NCBI GenBank assembly: GCA_016795035.1
Contig: JAEUIT010000097.1
Coordinates: forward strand, 124,001 to 188,000
Length of the DNA: 64,000 nucleotides
Direction of reading: 5' to 3'
DNA from: Phycisphaerae bacterium
GTDB taxonomy: Bacteria > Planctomycetota > Phycisphaerae > Phycisphaerales > SM1A02
Within the stretch, counting starts at the first letter, position 1. Every line of letters starts with the position of its first letter. This document shows, one piece after another, positions 16,636 through 24,926 of the stretch. The position numbers were made by a program, and so were the translations under genes. The notes below the pieces were generated by a model. The model was not told where the DNA came from, did not search any database, and saw only the letters and a program-made list of their open reading frames with translations.

Positions 16636-18102
16636 TCAGCCCATGCTCATCGTGAGCAGGAACTCCGCGTTGCTCTTCGTCTTCGAGAGCCGCGTCTTCA
16701 GGAGTTCCATCGCCTCGACGACGTTCATGTCGCTGATGACCTTGCGCAGGCGCACGATGAGTTCGTGCTCCTTCGCGTCGAGCAGCAGTTCCTCGCGGCG
16801 CGTGCCGCTGGCCGCAACGTCGATCGCGGGATAGACGCGCTTCTCGACGAGCTTGCGGTCAAGGTGCAACTCCGCGTTGCCGGTGCCCTTGAACTCCTCG
16901 AAGATCACCTCGTCGGCGCGGCTGCCGGTGTCGACGAGCGCCGTCGCGATGATCGTGAGCGAGCCGCCGTTCTCGATGTTGCGGGCGGAGCCGAAGAACT
17001 TCTTCGGCTTGATGAGCGCGGAGTTGTCGACGCCGCCCGAGCCGATCTTGCCCGAGTTCGGCATCGCGTTGTTGTAGCCGCGGGCGAGGCGCGTGATCGA
17101 GTCGAGGAGGATCACGACGTGGTCGCCGAACTCGACCATGCGCCGCGCCTTCTCCATCACCATTTCGGCGACTTGGATGTGGCGCGAGGCCTCTTCGTCG
17201 AACGTGCTCGCGACGACTTCCACGCGCTTGGGCGTGTTGCGCCGGAAGTCGGTGACTTCTTCGGGACGCTCGTCGATGAGGAGCACGATGATGTGCGCGT
17301 TGGGATGGTTGGTGGCGACGGCGTTCGTGATCTGCTGGAGGATCACCGTCTTGCCGGTGCGCGGCGGCGCCACGATGAGCGCACGCTGGCCGAAGCCGAG
17401 CGGCGTGACCATGTCGATGACGCGCGTCTCGAGCTTCGTCGGTTGGCCGAGAAGCTCGAGCTGGATGCGCTTGTTCGGGTGAAGCGGCGTGAGGTTCTCG
17501 AAGGTCGGAAGGTCGTGCAGCACGCCCGGCTCGCGGCCGTTCACGCTCTCGACGCGCAGGAGCGCGAAGTACGTTTCCGCTTCCTTCGGCGGACGGATGA
17601 GGCCCTTCACGACTTGCCCCTTGCGCAGCCCGAATCGCCGGATCTGCGACGGGCTCACGTAGACGTCGTCGGCGCACGGCAGATACGAGTACTCGGGGCT
17701 TCGCAGGAAGCCGAAGCCGTCGGGCATCACTTCGAGGGTGCCCTCCGCGACCATCAGGCCGTGCTTCTTCGCGCGCGCCTTCAGGATCTCGAAGACGAGT
17801 CGCTGCTTCGGAATCGACAGGTCATCGATGCCTTCGCGGCGCGCGATGCGCGAGATCTCGTCGCTCGACATCTGCTGCAACGCGGAGAGGTCGAGCTCGT
17901 CCTTCTTCGCGAGGTCGTACTTCCCTTGGATCTCCTGCTCGAGCGCCAAGGCCTCGGCCTCAAGCTGCTCGTCGCTCGGCACCGCCCCCGGCGCCAGCGC
18001 GACGCCCGGCGTCGACGGACCGTTGCCACCGCCATTCGACGGGCCACCGGGCATTCCGCCTCCACCCTTCCGACGACGACGACGACCACTCTTGGCGCTC
18101 AT
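16636..18102 (-). CDS. rho: Transcription termination factor Rho
   Basis: The 488-residue RNA-dependent ATPase is hexameric and ends transcription. A basic, Gly-rich N-terminal tail (SGRRRRRKGGGG) and linker (residues 1-60) precede the Rho N-domain (ISRIAR to LRSPEYSYLP), the RNA-binding fold and the motor. The motor carries Walker A APPRTGKT, the Walker B strand VVILLDSITRLARGYN and the R-loop/Q-loop region near SGKIGSGGVD. Start: ATG at 18102 gives MSAKSGRRRR; the frame continues upstream to 18426 but reads as noncoding leader. One motif copy (17875) lies inside. Confidence 0.95.
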   Translation of the reverse strand: MSAKSGRRRRRKGGGGMPGGPSNGGGNGPSTPGVALAPGAVPSDEQLEAEALALEQEIQGKYDLAKKDELDLSALQQMSSDEISRIARREGIDDLSIPKQRLVFEILKARAKKHGLMVAEGTLEVMPDGFGFLRSPEYSYLPCADDVYVSPSQIRRFGLRKGQVVKGLIRPPKEAETYFALLRVESVNGREPGVLHDLPTFENLTPLHPNKRIQLELLGQPTKLETRVIDMVTPLGFGQRALIVAPPRTGKTVILQQITNAVATNHPNAHIIVLLIDERPEEVTDFRRNTPKRVEVVASTFDEEASRHIQVAEMVMEKARRMVEFGDHVVILLDSITRLARGYNNAMPNSGKIGSGGVDNSALIKPKKFFGSARNIENGGSLTIIATALVDTGSRADEVIFEEFKGTGNAELHLDRKLVEKRVYPAIDVAASGTRREELLLDAKEHELIVRLRKVISDMNVVEAMELLKTRLSKTKSNAEFLLTMSMG

Positions 18103-18447
18103 GGATGACAAGACCTCGACGGGCTTTCGAAATGCCGGACGGTTCGTGAGCCGACGCACGTGGCGCGCGACGAGCACGAAGAACCCGGACGGTGACGCGT
18201 TGCGAGAAAGGGGATTGGACGGTTCGGCCGTCAGCACCGGCATTTCGCGGGCGACTCGATGGCCCGTGCGAGGGGCCACGCGTCGCGGAGGCGAAACGCA
18301 TCGATTCGGAGCAGCGAGCCAGAAAGTCCGGCGCCGCCCCGCATCGCCCCAAACGGCCGACCGCGGCAAGGCGATCGCCACCAGGGGATACCGGAGGATC
18401 ATCGGGTCATCGACGGCTCGGGTCAAGCCGAAGGTTGGAACCGCCGC
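18103..18447. other. Region upstream of rho without a supported gene
   Basis: These 345 bases lie between the rho start and the stop of the methyltransferase gene, both on the minus strand, so they hold the rho promoter and leader. The rho reading frame stays open across most of it, but its codons look random and no homologous Rho N-terminus is seen. rho leaders are often autoregulated in bacteria, but I could not identify a specific element here. Confidence 0.4.
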
Positions 18448-19119
18448 TCACGGCACGCGTCCGACGGCAAAGATCTGCCGCCGGCACTTGAGGACCGCCA
18501 TTGCCCAATACGCGAGTCGATCGAGGCCGACTTTGCGGAGCGGGAAGAGTTTCGGGTGCCAGCACGACGTCACCACGTTGCAGCGCTCGACTTTGAAGCC
18601 GCTTTCGATGAGGACGTTGGCGAAGTTTCGGACGGAGAAGGTGTGCAGGTGGAAGTCGAGGTCATTCGCACTCCACTCGCGCTGCTTCTTCTCGTGGATG
18701 TCGTCGAAGGGCAGTTTCACGACGAGAAGCGCTCCCGGCTTCATCGCCATGCGAAGCCGCTCGAGCGTCGCGCAGACGTCGCGGACGTGTTCGAGCACGT
18801 GATTGCTCGTGACGACGTCGTAGGTCGGGACCGTCGGCACTTCGTCGAGGCCGGCGAAGACGCGAAGCCCCTGCTTCTGCGCGATCTCGCGGGCCACGGA
18901 GTTGACCTCGAGCCCGGTGACTTCACGCACGCACTGCTTCATGTGCAGGAGCATGCCGCCGTTGCCGCAGCCGAAATCGAGGAGCGAGTCGGTCGACTTG
19001 AGATACGGCTTGAAGTACTCGAAGTTGAGCTGATAGCCGATCGCGTTCGGATTGAGCTGCTTCGACTCGGCGTACGCGCGGCCGGTCTCGCCGGAGTAGT
19101 GATCGCTGACTCTCGACAT
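18448..19119 (-). CDS. SAM-dependent class I methyltransferase
   Basis: The 223-residue methyltransferase_11/23-type protein has motif I LLDFGCGNGGML at about 46-57, an acidic motif II in EVTGLEVNS, a motif III-like YDVVTSNHVLEHV and post-motif GALLVVKLPFDD. The N-terminal DHYSGETGRAYAESKQ is typical of UbiE-like or glycan/lipid methyltransferases. Substrate unknown. The ATG at 19119 follows an AGAGAG stretch that is part of a 12-base tandem repeat. It lies 73 bases downstream of coaE on the same strand. Confidence 0.8.
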   Translation of the reverse strand: MSRVSDHYSGETGRAYAESKQLNPNAIGYQLNFEYFKPYLKSTDSLLDFGCGNGGMLLHMKQCVREVTGLEVNSVAREIAQKQGLRVFAGLDEVPTVPTYDVVTSNHVLEHVRDVCATLERLRMAMKPGALLVVKLPFDDIHEKKQREWSANDLDFHLHTFSVRNFANVLIESGFKVERCNVVTSCWHPKLFPLRKVGLDRLAYWAMAVLKCRRQIFAVGRVP

Positions 19120-19124
19120 GGAAT

Positions 19125-19165
19125 CTCTCTGACTGGCTCTCTGGCTGGCTCTCTGGCTGGCTCTC
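19125..19165 (-). repeat. 12-base tandem repeat at the methyltransferase ribosome-binding region
   Basis: Three adjacent copies of CTCTCTGRCTGG (19125-19136, 19137-19148, 19149-19160) are followed by a partial copy. On the minus strand they read CCAGYCAGAGAG and end five bases before the methyltransferase ATG, so the last copy supplies the only purine-rich (AGAGAG) ribosome-site candidate. The unit length is a multiple of three. Confidence 0.85.
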
Positions 19166-19192
19166 GGCCCGGCGGGTGACGCCTCGGAACCC

Positions 19193-19825
19193 TCAACGCG
19201 TCGCGACGCGGCTGAGAATACCCTCGGCGGCGCGGACGAGCGCCGCACGATCGCCGACATTCTCGACGACATCGGTCGACGCAGCCCGCTTCTTTGGAAG
19301 CGACCACTGCGCCGCCTCGCGACGCGCAAGTTCCGCCTCGTCCCAGCCGCGCGACGCGACCCGTGCGAGCCGAAGCGCATGCGGCGCGTCGACGAACACG
19401 ATCGCATCGCACAAGGGCCCGAGGCCGGCCTCGAGAAGTAGCGGCGCGTCGATCACGCACGCGGGTGTCGTGGGCGTCGCGGTCGCGAAGAGTCGTTCCC
19501 GTGCGGTGTTGATGTAGGGATGGACTAGCGCCTCGAGCGCGGTCCGCGCCTCGCGATCGGCGAAGACGATCCGGCCGAGCGCCTTCCGATCGATCTCGCC
19601 GTGGTCGTCGAGAATCGCGCGGCCATGCCGTGCGACGACCGCCGCGCGGATCGAGGGATCGCGCAACGCTTCATGCGCGAGGCGATCGGAGTCGCTCACG
19701 ATGCAGCCGAGCCCGCGGAAGGCTTCCGCCACCGCGCTCTTGCCGCTGCCGATGCCGCCGACGATCCCGATCACCGGAATGCGGCGGAGCGGCGTGGTTC
19801 GTGCATCGGGCTGCCCGTTCACCAC
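19193..19825 (-). CDS. coaE: Dephospho-CoA kinase
   Basis: The 210-residue P-loop kinase phosphorylates the ribose 3'-OH of dephospho-CoA, the last step of coenzyme A synthesis. The N-terminal VIGIVGGIGSGKSAVAEAF holds Walker A, DSDRLAHEAL is the conserved substrate loop, and IDAPLLLEAGL is the family signature. The length is normal (about 200). It sits between lpd and the methyltransferase, all on the minus strand. Confidence 0.93.
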   Translation of the reverse strand: MVNGQPDARTTPLRRIPVIGIVGGIGSGKSAVAEAFRGLGCIVSDSDRLAHEALRDPSIRAAVVARHGRAILDDHGEIDRKALGRIVFADREARTALEALVHPYINTARERLFATATPTTPACVIDAPLLLEAGLGPLCDAIVFVDAPHALRLARVASRGWDEAELARREAAQWSLPKKRAASTDVVENVGDRAALVRAAEGILSRVATR

Positions 19826-19859
19826 GACCGCTCCCTCCGCGATTCAACGTTGCAGGTAG

Positions 19860-21341
19860 TTACTGGTGGATCATGCGGCCTTCGGTCCCGAGCGCGGCCT
19901 CGTGGATCGATTCGGCCATCGTCGGGTGCGCGTGCATCGTCGAGATGATGTCTTCGGCCGTCGCTTCGAGCCGCTTCGCCAAACCCATCTCGGCGATGAG
20001 TTCGCTGGCGTCCTCGCCGATGATGTGCGCGCCCAAGATCTCGCCGTAGGGCTTCGACGCGATGATCTTCACGATGCCTTCGGTCGCGCCGACGGCGATC
20101 GCCTTGCCGTGCGAGCGGAGCTGGTACGTGCCGACCGAGTACTGCAGGCCCTTCGCCTTGCAGTCGCGCTCGGTGAGGCCGATCGACGCGATCTGCGGGT
20201 TCGTGTACGTGCAGCCGGGGATCGCGCCGTAATCGACGCCGAGCGTGTGGTGGCCCTTCATGCGCTCGACGCACGTGATCGCCTCTTCGCTCGAGACGTG
20301 GGCAAGCCACGGCGGACCGATGATGTCGCCGATCGCGTAGATGCCCGGCACGCTCGTCTGGTACGTCGGCTCGGACTTCTCCTTGTAGTCGGTCCAGATG
20401 TGGTCCTTCTCGATCCGGACATTGACGCCCGGACCGAAGAGGCCGTCGTAGCGACCCTTCACGCCGACCGCGACGAGGACGACGTCGGCGTCGAGCTTCT
20501 GTGTCGCCTTCTCGTCGGTCATCGAGACGATCGTGACGCTCGCGCCGCCTTCCTTCTTCTTGTCGATCGCCTTCACCGTGTGGCCGGTGTGGAACTTGAT
20601 GCCCTGCTTCGTGAACGCGCGGAGCGCGATCTTCGACACGTCGTCGTCTTCGACCGGCAGGATCCGGTCGACCATCTCGACGACCGTGACGTCGGTTCCG
20701 AACGCGTTGAAGAAGTAGGCGAACTCCATGCCGATGGCGCCGGAGCCGATGATCACCATCTTGTTCGGGCGCTTCGGAAGGACGAGGGCTTCGTAGCTCG
20801 AGATGATCGTCTTGCCGTCGTTCGGGGCGAACGGAAGCTGCCGCGGGGCGGCGCCGGTCGCGATCAGGATCTTGTCCGCCGTCAGCGTGCCGAGGACCTT
20901 CGAGCCGGTGCCCTTGTAGTAGTCCTGGTCGGCCTCGAGGAGCTCGATCTTGCACGGGCCGCTCGCGGTCTTGCCGCTCGTGATCCGGGCGTGGCCCTCG
21001 TAGTGGTCGATCTTGTTCTTCTTGAGGAGGAAGCCGACGCCGTTATTGAGTTGCTTCGTGACGTCGCGGCTGCGGCCGATGACCTTCTCCCAGTTCACCT
21101 TGACCGCCGCCGGGTCGACCTCGATGCCCCAGTCCTTGCCGTGGCGGATCGCCTCCATGTAGAGCTCGGCGTTGTGGAGGAGCGCCTTCGTGGGGATGCA
21201 GCCCCAGTTGAGGCAGACGCCGCCCAACTTCGACCGTTCGACGCATGCGGTCTTCATACCCATCTGGGCCGCGCGAATCGCGCCCACGTAGCCGCCGGGT
21301 CCGCTGCCGATGACGATCAGGTCGTAGTGCTTGGTTTCCAT
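19860..21341 (-). CDS. lpd: Dihydrolipoyl dehydrogenase (E3)
   Basis: The 493-residue FAD flavoprotein reoxidises the lipoyl groups of 2-oxoacid dehydrogenase and glycine-cleavage complexes using NAD+. The FAD-binding GSGPGGYVGAI, the redox disulfide in GGVCLNWGCIPTK, the NAD-binding GSGAIGMEFAYFF and the C-terminal HAHPTMAE with catalytic His-Glu are all visible. The length is normal. No E1/E2 genes lie nearby, so it may serve several complexes. The coding start is the ATG at 21341; a perfect inverted repeat lies 85 bases upstream. Confidence 0.96.
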   Translation of the reverse strand: METKHYDLIVIGSGPGGYVGAIRAAQMGMKTACVERSKLGGVCLNWGCIPTKALLHNAELYMEAIRHGKDWGIEVDPAAVKVNWEKVIGRSRDVTKQLNNGVGFLLKKNKIDHYEGHARITSGKTASGPCKIELLEADQDYYKGTGSKVLGTLTADKILIATGAAPRQLPFAPNDGKTIISSYEALVLPKRPNKMVIIGSGAIGMEFAYFFNAFGTDVTVVEMVDRILPVEDDDVSKIALRAFTKQGIKFHTGHTVKAIDKKKEGGASVTIVSMTDEKATQKLDADVVLVAVGVKGRYDGLFGPGVNVRIEKDHIWTDYKEKSEPTYQTSVPGIYAIGDIIGPPWLAHVSSEEAITCVERMKGHHTLGVDYGAIPGCTYTNPQIASIGLTERDCKAKGLQYSVGTYQLRSHGKAIAVGATEGIVKIIASKPYGEILGAHIIGEDASELIAEMGLAKRLEATAEDIISTMHAHPTMAESIHEAALGTEGRMIHQ

Positions 21342-21671
21342 GGTTTAACGATGGGATTGGACGATGGGTCGGAAGACGGTTGGAGCGACGTCGCGCGTCG
21401 CCGAGCGAACGTGGCGAGAGGATGTCCGCCGCGTCGGTGGTGAGCGAAACGCACCGACGCGGCGGAAGCGGCGGATTCTACAGGCATCGCGACGCACCAC
21501 CGTCCCTCCTAGTTATTCCCCCGAGTTGTCCTGCGCGTCGTCGGGGTGGATCGCGTTTCCGCGTAGTAGACGAATCGTGCATCTGTGCGACGGCGCGCCG
21601 CAGTGAAACGACGCTTCTCCTGCGAATGCCCGCCGTCGCGTGTAGTATCCGACCCTTCGAGTCTCTCCGCC
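21342..21671. other. Divergent regulatory region between lpd and the phosphoesterase gene
   Basis: These 330 bases carry no supported gene. They contain a perfect 14-bp inverted repeat, annotated separately, and the promoters of both flanking genes. No clear -35/-10 pair could be chosen by eye. Confidence 0.5.
21426..21465. promoter_or_regulatory. Perfect 14-bp inverted repeat (operator or leader hairpin)
   Basis: The left arm CCGCCGCGTCGGTG (21426-21439) and right arm CACCGACGCGGCGG (21452-21465) are perfectly complementary around a 12-base loop. There is no U-run on either side, so a simple terminator is unlikely. It lies in the lpd leader on the minus strand and could be a protein-binding operator or an mRNA hairpin. 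Confidence 0.6.
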
Positions 21672-22532
21672 GTGCGCATCGCTCTCATCAGTGACATCCA
21701 CGCGAACCTCTCCGCGCTTGAAGCGGTGCTCGCGCACATTGCGACGAAGTCGGTCGACCAGATCGTCTGCCTCGGCGACATCGTGGGCTACGGCCCGGAT
21801 CCGGTCGAATGCGTCGACATCGTGGCCCAGAAGTGCTCGTGGTCGCTCATGGGCAACCACGACTGCGCGGTGCTCTACGAACCGACGAACTTCAACGAAG
21901 CGGCCCGCCGCGCCGCCTTCTGGACGCGCGACCAGATCCAGAACCACCACCTCCGGCTCTTGGGCGAACTCGACGCCCTCCGCGCCTCGGGCGAGATCGG
22001 CCCCGACACCTACGAGCGAAGGCAGCGCGAGATCGAGGCGGACCGGCAACGACGTCTTGAGTTCATCATGACGCTCGCGGTGCGCAAGGCCTTCGACCAG
22101 TTCGTGGCCGTGCACGGCACGCCGCGCAAGTGCATCAACGAGTACCTCTTCCCCGACGACACCCTGACGAGCCCGCAGAAGGTCACGCAGATCTTCGCGC
22201 ACGTCCCCCGCTACTGCCTCGTCGGACACACGCACGTTCCCGGCGTTTTCACCGACGAACCGGACTTCTACCCGCCGGAAGACTTCGACGGCGTGTACGT
22301 CCTGCGGCCCGAAGAAAAGGCCATCGTGAACCCCGGGTCGGTGGGCCAGCCTCGCGACGGCGACTCGCGCGCAAGCTACGCCGTTCTCGAATCGTTCCAG
22401 GACAACGGCACGCCGGTGAACCGCATCGAGTTTTACCGCGTGGAGTACGATGTGAAGCGAACCGTCGAGCGGATTCATGCGACGCCCGAGCTTTCAAACT
22501 GGCTCGGCGATCGATTGCTGGAAGGTCGGTAA
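21672..22532 (+). CDS. Metallophosphoesterase (calcineurin-like)
   Basis: The 286-residue protein has the di-metal phosphoesterase motifs in order: IALISDIHANLSAL (D-x-H), CLGDIVGYGPDP (GDxxG), SLMGNHDCA (GNHD) and CLVGHTHVPG (GHxH). Such proteins of the YfcE/Ser-Thr phosphatase-like group hydrolyse phosphodiesters or phosphoproteins. A helical insertion (about 85-135) separates motif III from the later part. Start: GTG at 21672 places the first beta strand at the N-terminus; the open frame upstream adds 29 implausible residues. It may oppose the many Ser/Thr kinases here, but that is speculation. Confidence 0.8.
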   Translation: MRIALISDIHANLSALEAVLAHIATKSVDQIVCLGDIVGYGPDPVECVDIVAQKCSWSLMGNHDCAVLYEPTNFNEAARRAAFWTRDQIQNHHLRLLGELDALRASGEIGPDTYERRQREIEADRQRRLEFIMTLAVRKAFDQFVAVHGTPRKCINEYLFPDDTLTSPQKVTQIFAHVPRYCLVGHTHVPGVFTDEPDFYPPEDFDGVYVLRPEEKAIVNPGSVGQPRDGDSRASYAVLESFQDNGTPVNRIEFYRVEYDVKRTVERIHATPELSNWLGDRLLEGR

Positions 22533-22658
22533 CGCGACCGCTCGCTCGACGGAACCCTTTCGGAACCGCACCCTCGCTTCCGTGACGCAGGACTGTGCGC
22601 GCACGGCGTTCGTGCCATCCCTCTTCGCTCACTCCGTCATCCAGAGACATAGCCGCCC

Positions 22659-24896
22659 ATGAGTCCGGGACTGAGAAAGTTCCTCGTCACGATGACGGTC
22701 GTCGCCGTCGCGATCGTCGTCCTCGCCACGGTCCTTCGTGGAAAGCCGCCGGCCAAGACGGCGCCCGAAGCGCCGGTCACGCCTGCGACCTCCTCGGACG
22801 CGCCTGCAACGTCGAGTGGGGCCCCCAACGGCGGCGCCGATGGTGGCGCAAGCGGGGAGACGACACCTCCGGCGCAACCCTCGACTCCGGCCGCGACTCC
22901 CGCCGCGGCTCCGGCGACCGATGGCGCCGCCGCTTCTGCCGCGACGCCGCCGACCGCGACCTCGTTCGTCGCCCGCGCGCCCATCGCCGATCGCACCGTC
23001 TCCGCCGCGCGGCCCGCGACTGCGATCGGTTCGCTTGATCCGAACGCGAACGCGATGCGCATCACGTTCGCGCCGAACGCCGCGGGCATCGCCGAGATCG
23101 TCTTCAGCAACCTCTGGAAGAACGCGTCGGCCCGCGTCGCCGCCGCTCGGCATCTCGCCGATCCGAGCCGGCCCGCGCCGCCCGACGACGAGCGGTACGT
23201 CCTCGCCCAGACGATCTCCGTCCTCGAAGGCACGCGCACGTTCGACGTGCCGGTTCTCGGCACGCACTCGATCGAGGTGAACGGCACCCTGGTGTCGCTC
23301 TTCGGCAGCGTGTGGAGCGAAACCGCGCCGGGCTCGTTCACCACGGAAATCGTCGACGCGAGCGGCACCGCGGTCGCGCGCGTCGATCGCGTCTTCTCGC
23401 TCGGCCGCGGCTACGACATCCAGCTCTCGCAGACGGTCACGAATCTCTCGGCGGCGCCGCTTCGCGTGCGCTGGACGCAGTACGGACCCGGCGAACTCGC
23501 GCACGAGCCGACGGCATATGTCGACGCGCGGCGCATGCAGTTCGGCTACCTCCTGCCGCCCGATCGCGATCCGACGCAAGACACCGTGCTCTCGGCCGGG
23601 CAGCTCTTCGAGCGGTCTGCGATCCTGAAGCTCCTGGCGGCGAATCCGCCCGACCTCTGGCCGGACGCCGCCGCACGCGACGGTCGGTATCGCATGTCGT
23701 GGTTCGCCTCGAAGAACCGCTACTTCTGCGTGGCGGTGCACGCGCCGTGGACCGAGGCAGCGCCCGTTCTCACGATGGAGAATACGGTCGAGCACGTGCG
23801 CATCCGAGGCAACGGCCGCGAAGGCGAGAACCTCGCCGTCCTCTCCGAAATGCACAGCGCCGTGCGCGAGATCGCGCCGTCGGGCAAGGCGTCGTTCGAC
23901 ATGGGCGTCTTCGCCGGCCCGCTCGATCGCCAGATGCTCGCGACGACCGACCCGTTCGCCGCGCTCGGCATGGATCAGGCGGTCGTTTACATGCTGTCGT
24001 CGTGCTGCACGGCATGCACGTTCTCCTGGCTCGCGAACTTCATGGCGTGGTTCCTCACGCTTCTTCACAACTACGTGGTCTTCGACTGGGGCCTCGCGAT
24101 CATCGTGCTCGTGATCCTCGTGCGCCTCGCGTTGCACCCGTTGATGAAGCGCTCGCAGATCCAGATGCAGCGCTTCGGCCGCCAGATGGCCGAACTCAAG
24201 CCGGAGCTCGACGCGCTCCAGAAGCGCTACGCCGGCGACTCGCAGAAGATCCAGTCCGAGCAGATGCGTCTCTACCGCGAGAAGGGCATCAATCCCGTCG
24301 GCTGCATCTCCGGCATCCTGCCGACCTTCCTCCAGATGCCGATCTGGATCGCGCTCTACGCGGTGCTCTTCTACGCGTGGGACCTCCGCCAGGCGCCGGC
24401 CTTCTTCGGCGTCTTCCAGCTCTTCAACGGCTGGACCTTCCTCGGCGACCTCTCCCTCTCCGACAACTTCTTCGTCTTCTCGCAGCCGATCAACCTCTGG
24501 CTCTTCTCGCTCACGAGCATCAACCTCCTGCCGCTCCTGATGGGCTTCGTGTTCTTCCTGCAGCAGAAGTACATGTCGCCGCCCACTCCGAACATGACGC
24601 CGGAGCAGGAACAGCAGCAGAAGATCATGAAGGTCATGATGGTCCTGATGTTCCCGATCATGCTCTACAAGGCGCCGAGCGGGCTCACGCTGTACATCCT
24701 GACCTCGACGTGCATCGGCATCTGGGAGAGCCGGATGGTCAAGAAGCACATCGATCAGTACGGCATCGCCGGCCCCGCGAAGGGCGACGGCACGAAGAAG
24801 CAGGATCGCCTCGGCAAGATGTACGAGTCGATGCTCGACCGCGCTCGCCAGAAGCAGGCCGAGAAGAACAAGCGCACGTTCAAGGAGCGCGACTGA
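22659..24896 (+). CDS. yidC: Membrane protein insertase YidC
   Basis: The 745-residue protein begins with one membrane helix (about 7-25), then a long Ala/Pro/Thr-rich periplasmic linker and the periplasmic beta-supersandwich domain (about 120-430). The C-terminal half holds five membrane helices with the conserved insertase core: DWGLAIIVLVILVRLALHPLMKRSQIQMQ, then GILPTFLQMPIWIALYAVLFY. It ends in a basic tail (RARQKQAEKNKRTFKERD) that can bind the ribosome. It inserts proteins into the inner membrane alone or with SecYEG. The length is larger than E. coli YidC (548) because of the linker. It is followed 30 bases later by mnmE, as in many bacteria. Confidence 0.95.
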   Translation: MSPGLRKFLVTMTVVAVAIVVLATVLRGKPPAKTAPEAPVTPATSSDAPATSSGAPNGGADGGASGETTPPAQPSTPAATPAAAPATDGAAASAATPPTATSFVARAPIADRTVSAARPATAIGSLDPNANAMRITFAPNAAGIAEIVFSNLWKNASARVAAARHLADPSRPAPPDDERYVLAQTISVLEGTRTFDVPVLGTHSIEVNGTLVSLFGSVWSETAPGSFTTEIVDASGTAVARVDRVFSLGRGYDIQLSQTVTNLSAAPLRVRWTQYGPGELAHEPTAYVDARRMQFGYLLPPDRDPTQDTVLSAGQLFERSAILKLLAANPPDLWPDAAARDGRYRMSWFASKNRYFCVAVHAPWTEAAPVLTMENTVEHVRIRGNGREGENLAVLSEMHSAVREIAPSGKASFDMGVFAGPLDRQMLATTDPFAALGMDQAVVYMLSSCCTACTFSWLANFMAWFLTLLHNYVVFDWGLAIIVLVILVRLALHPLMKRSQIQMQRFGRQMAELKPELDALQKRYAGDSQKIQSEQMRLYREKGINPVGCISGILPTFLQMPIWIALYAVLFYAWDLRQAPAFFGVFQLFNGWTFLGDLSLSDNFFVFSQPINLWLFSLTSINLLPLLMGFVFFLQQKYMSPPTPNMTPEQEQQQKIMKVMMVLMFPIMLYKAPSGLTLYILTSTCIGIWESRMVKKHIDQYGIAGPAKGDGTKKQDRLGKMYESMLDRARQKQAEKNKRTFKERD

Positions 24897-24926
24897 TCGC
24901 GAGCGATCGCGCCGGAGATTGAAGGC

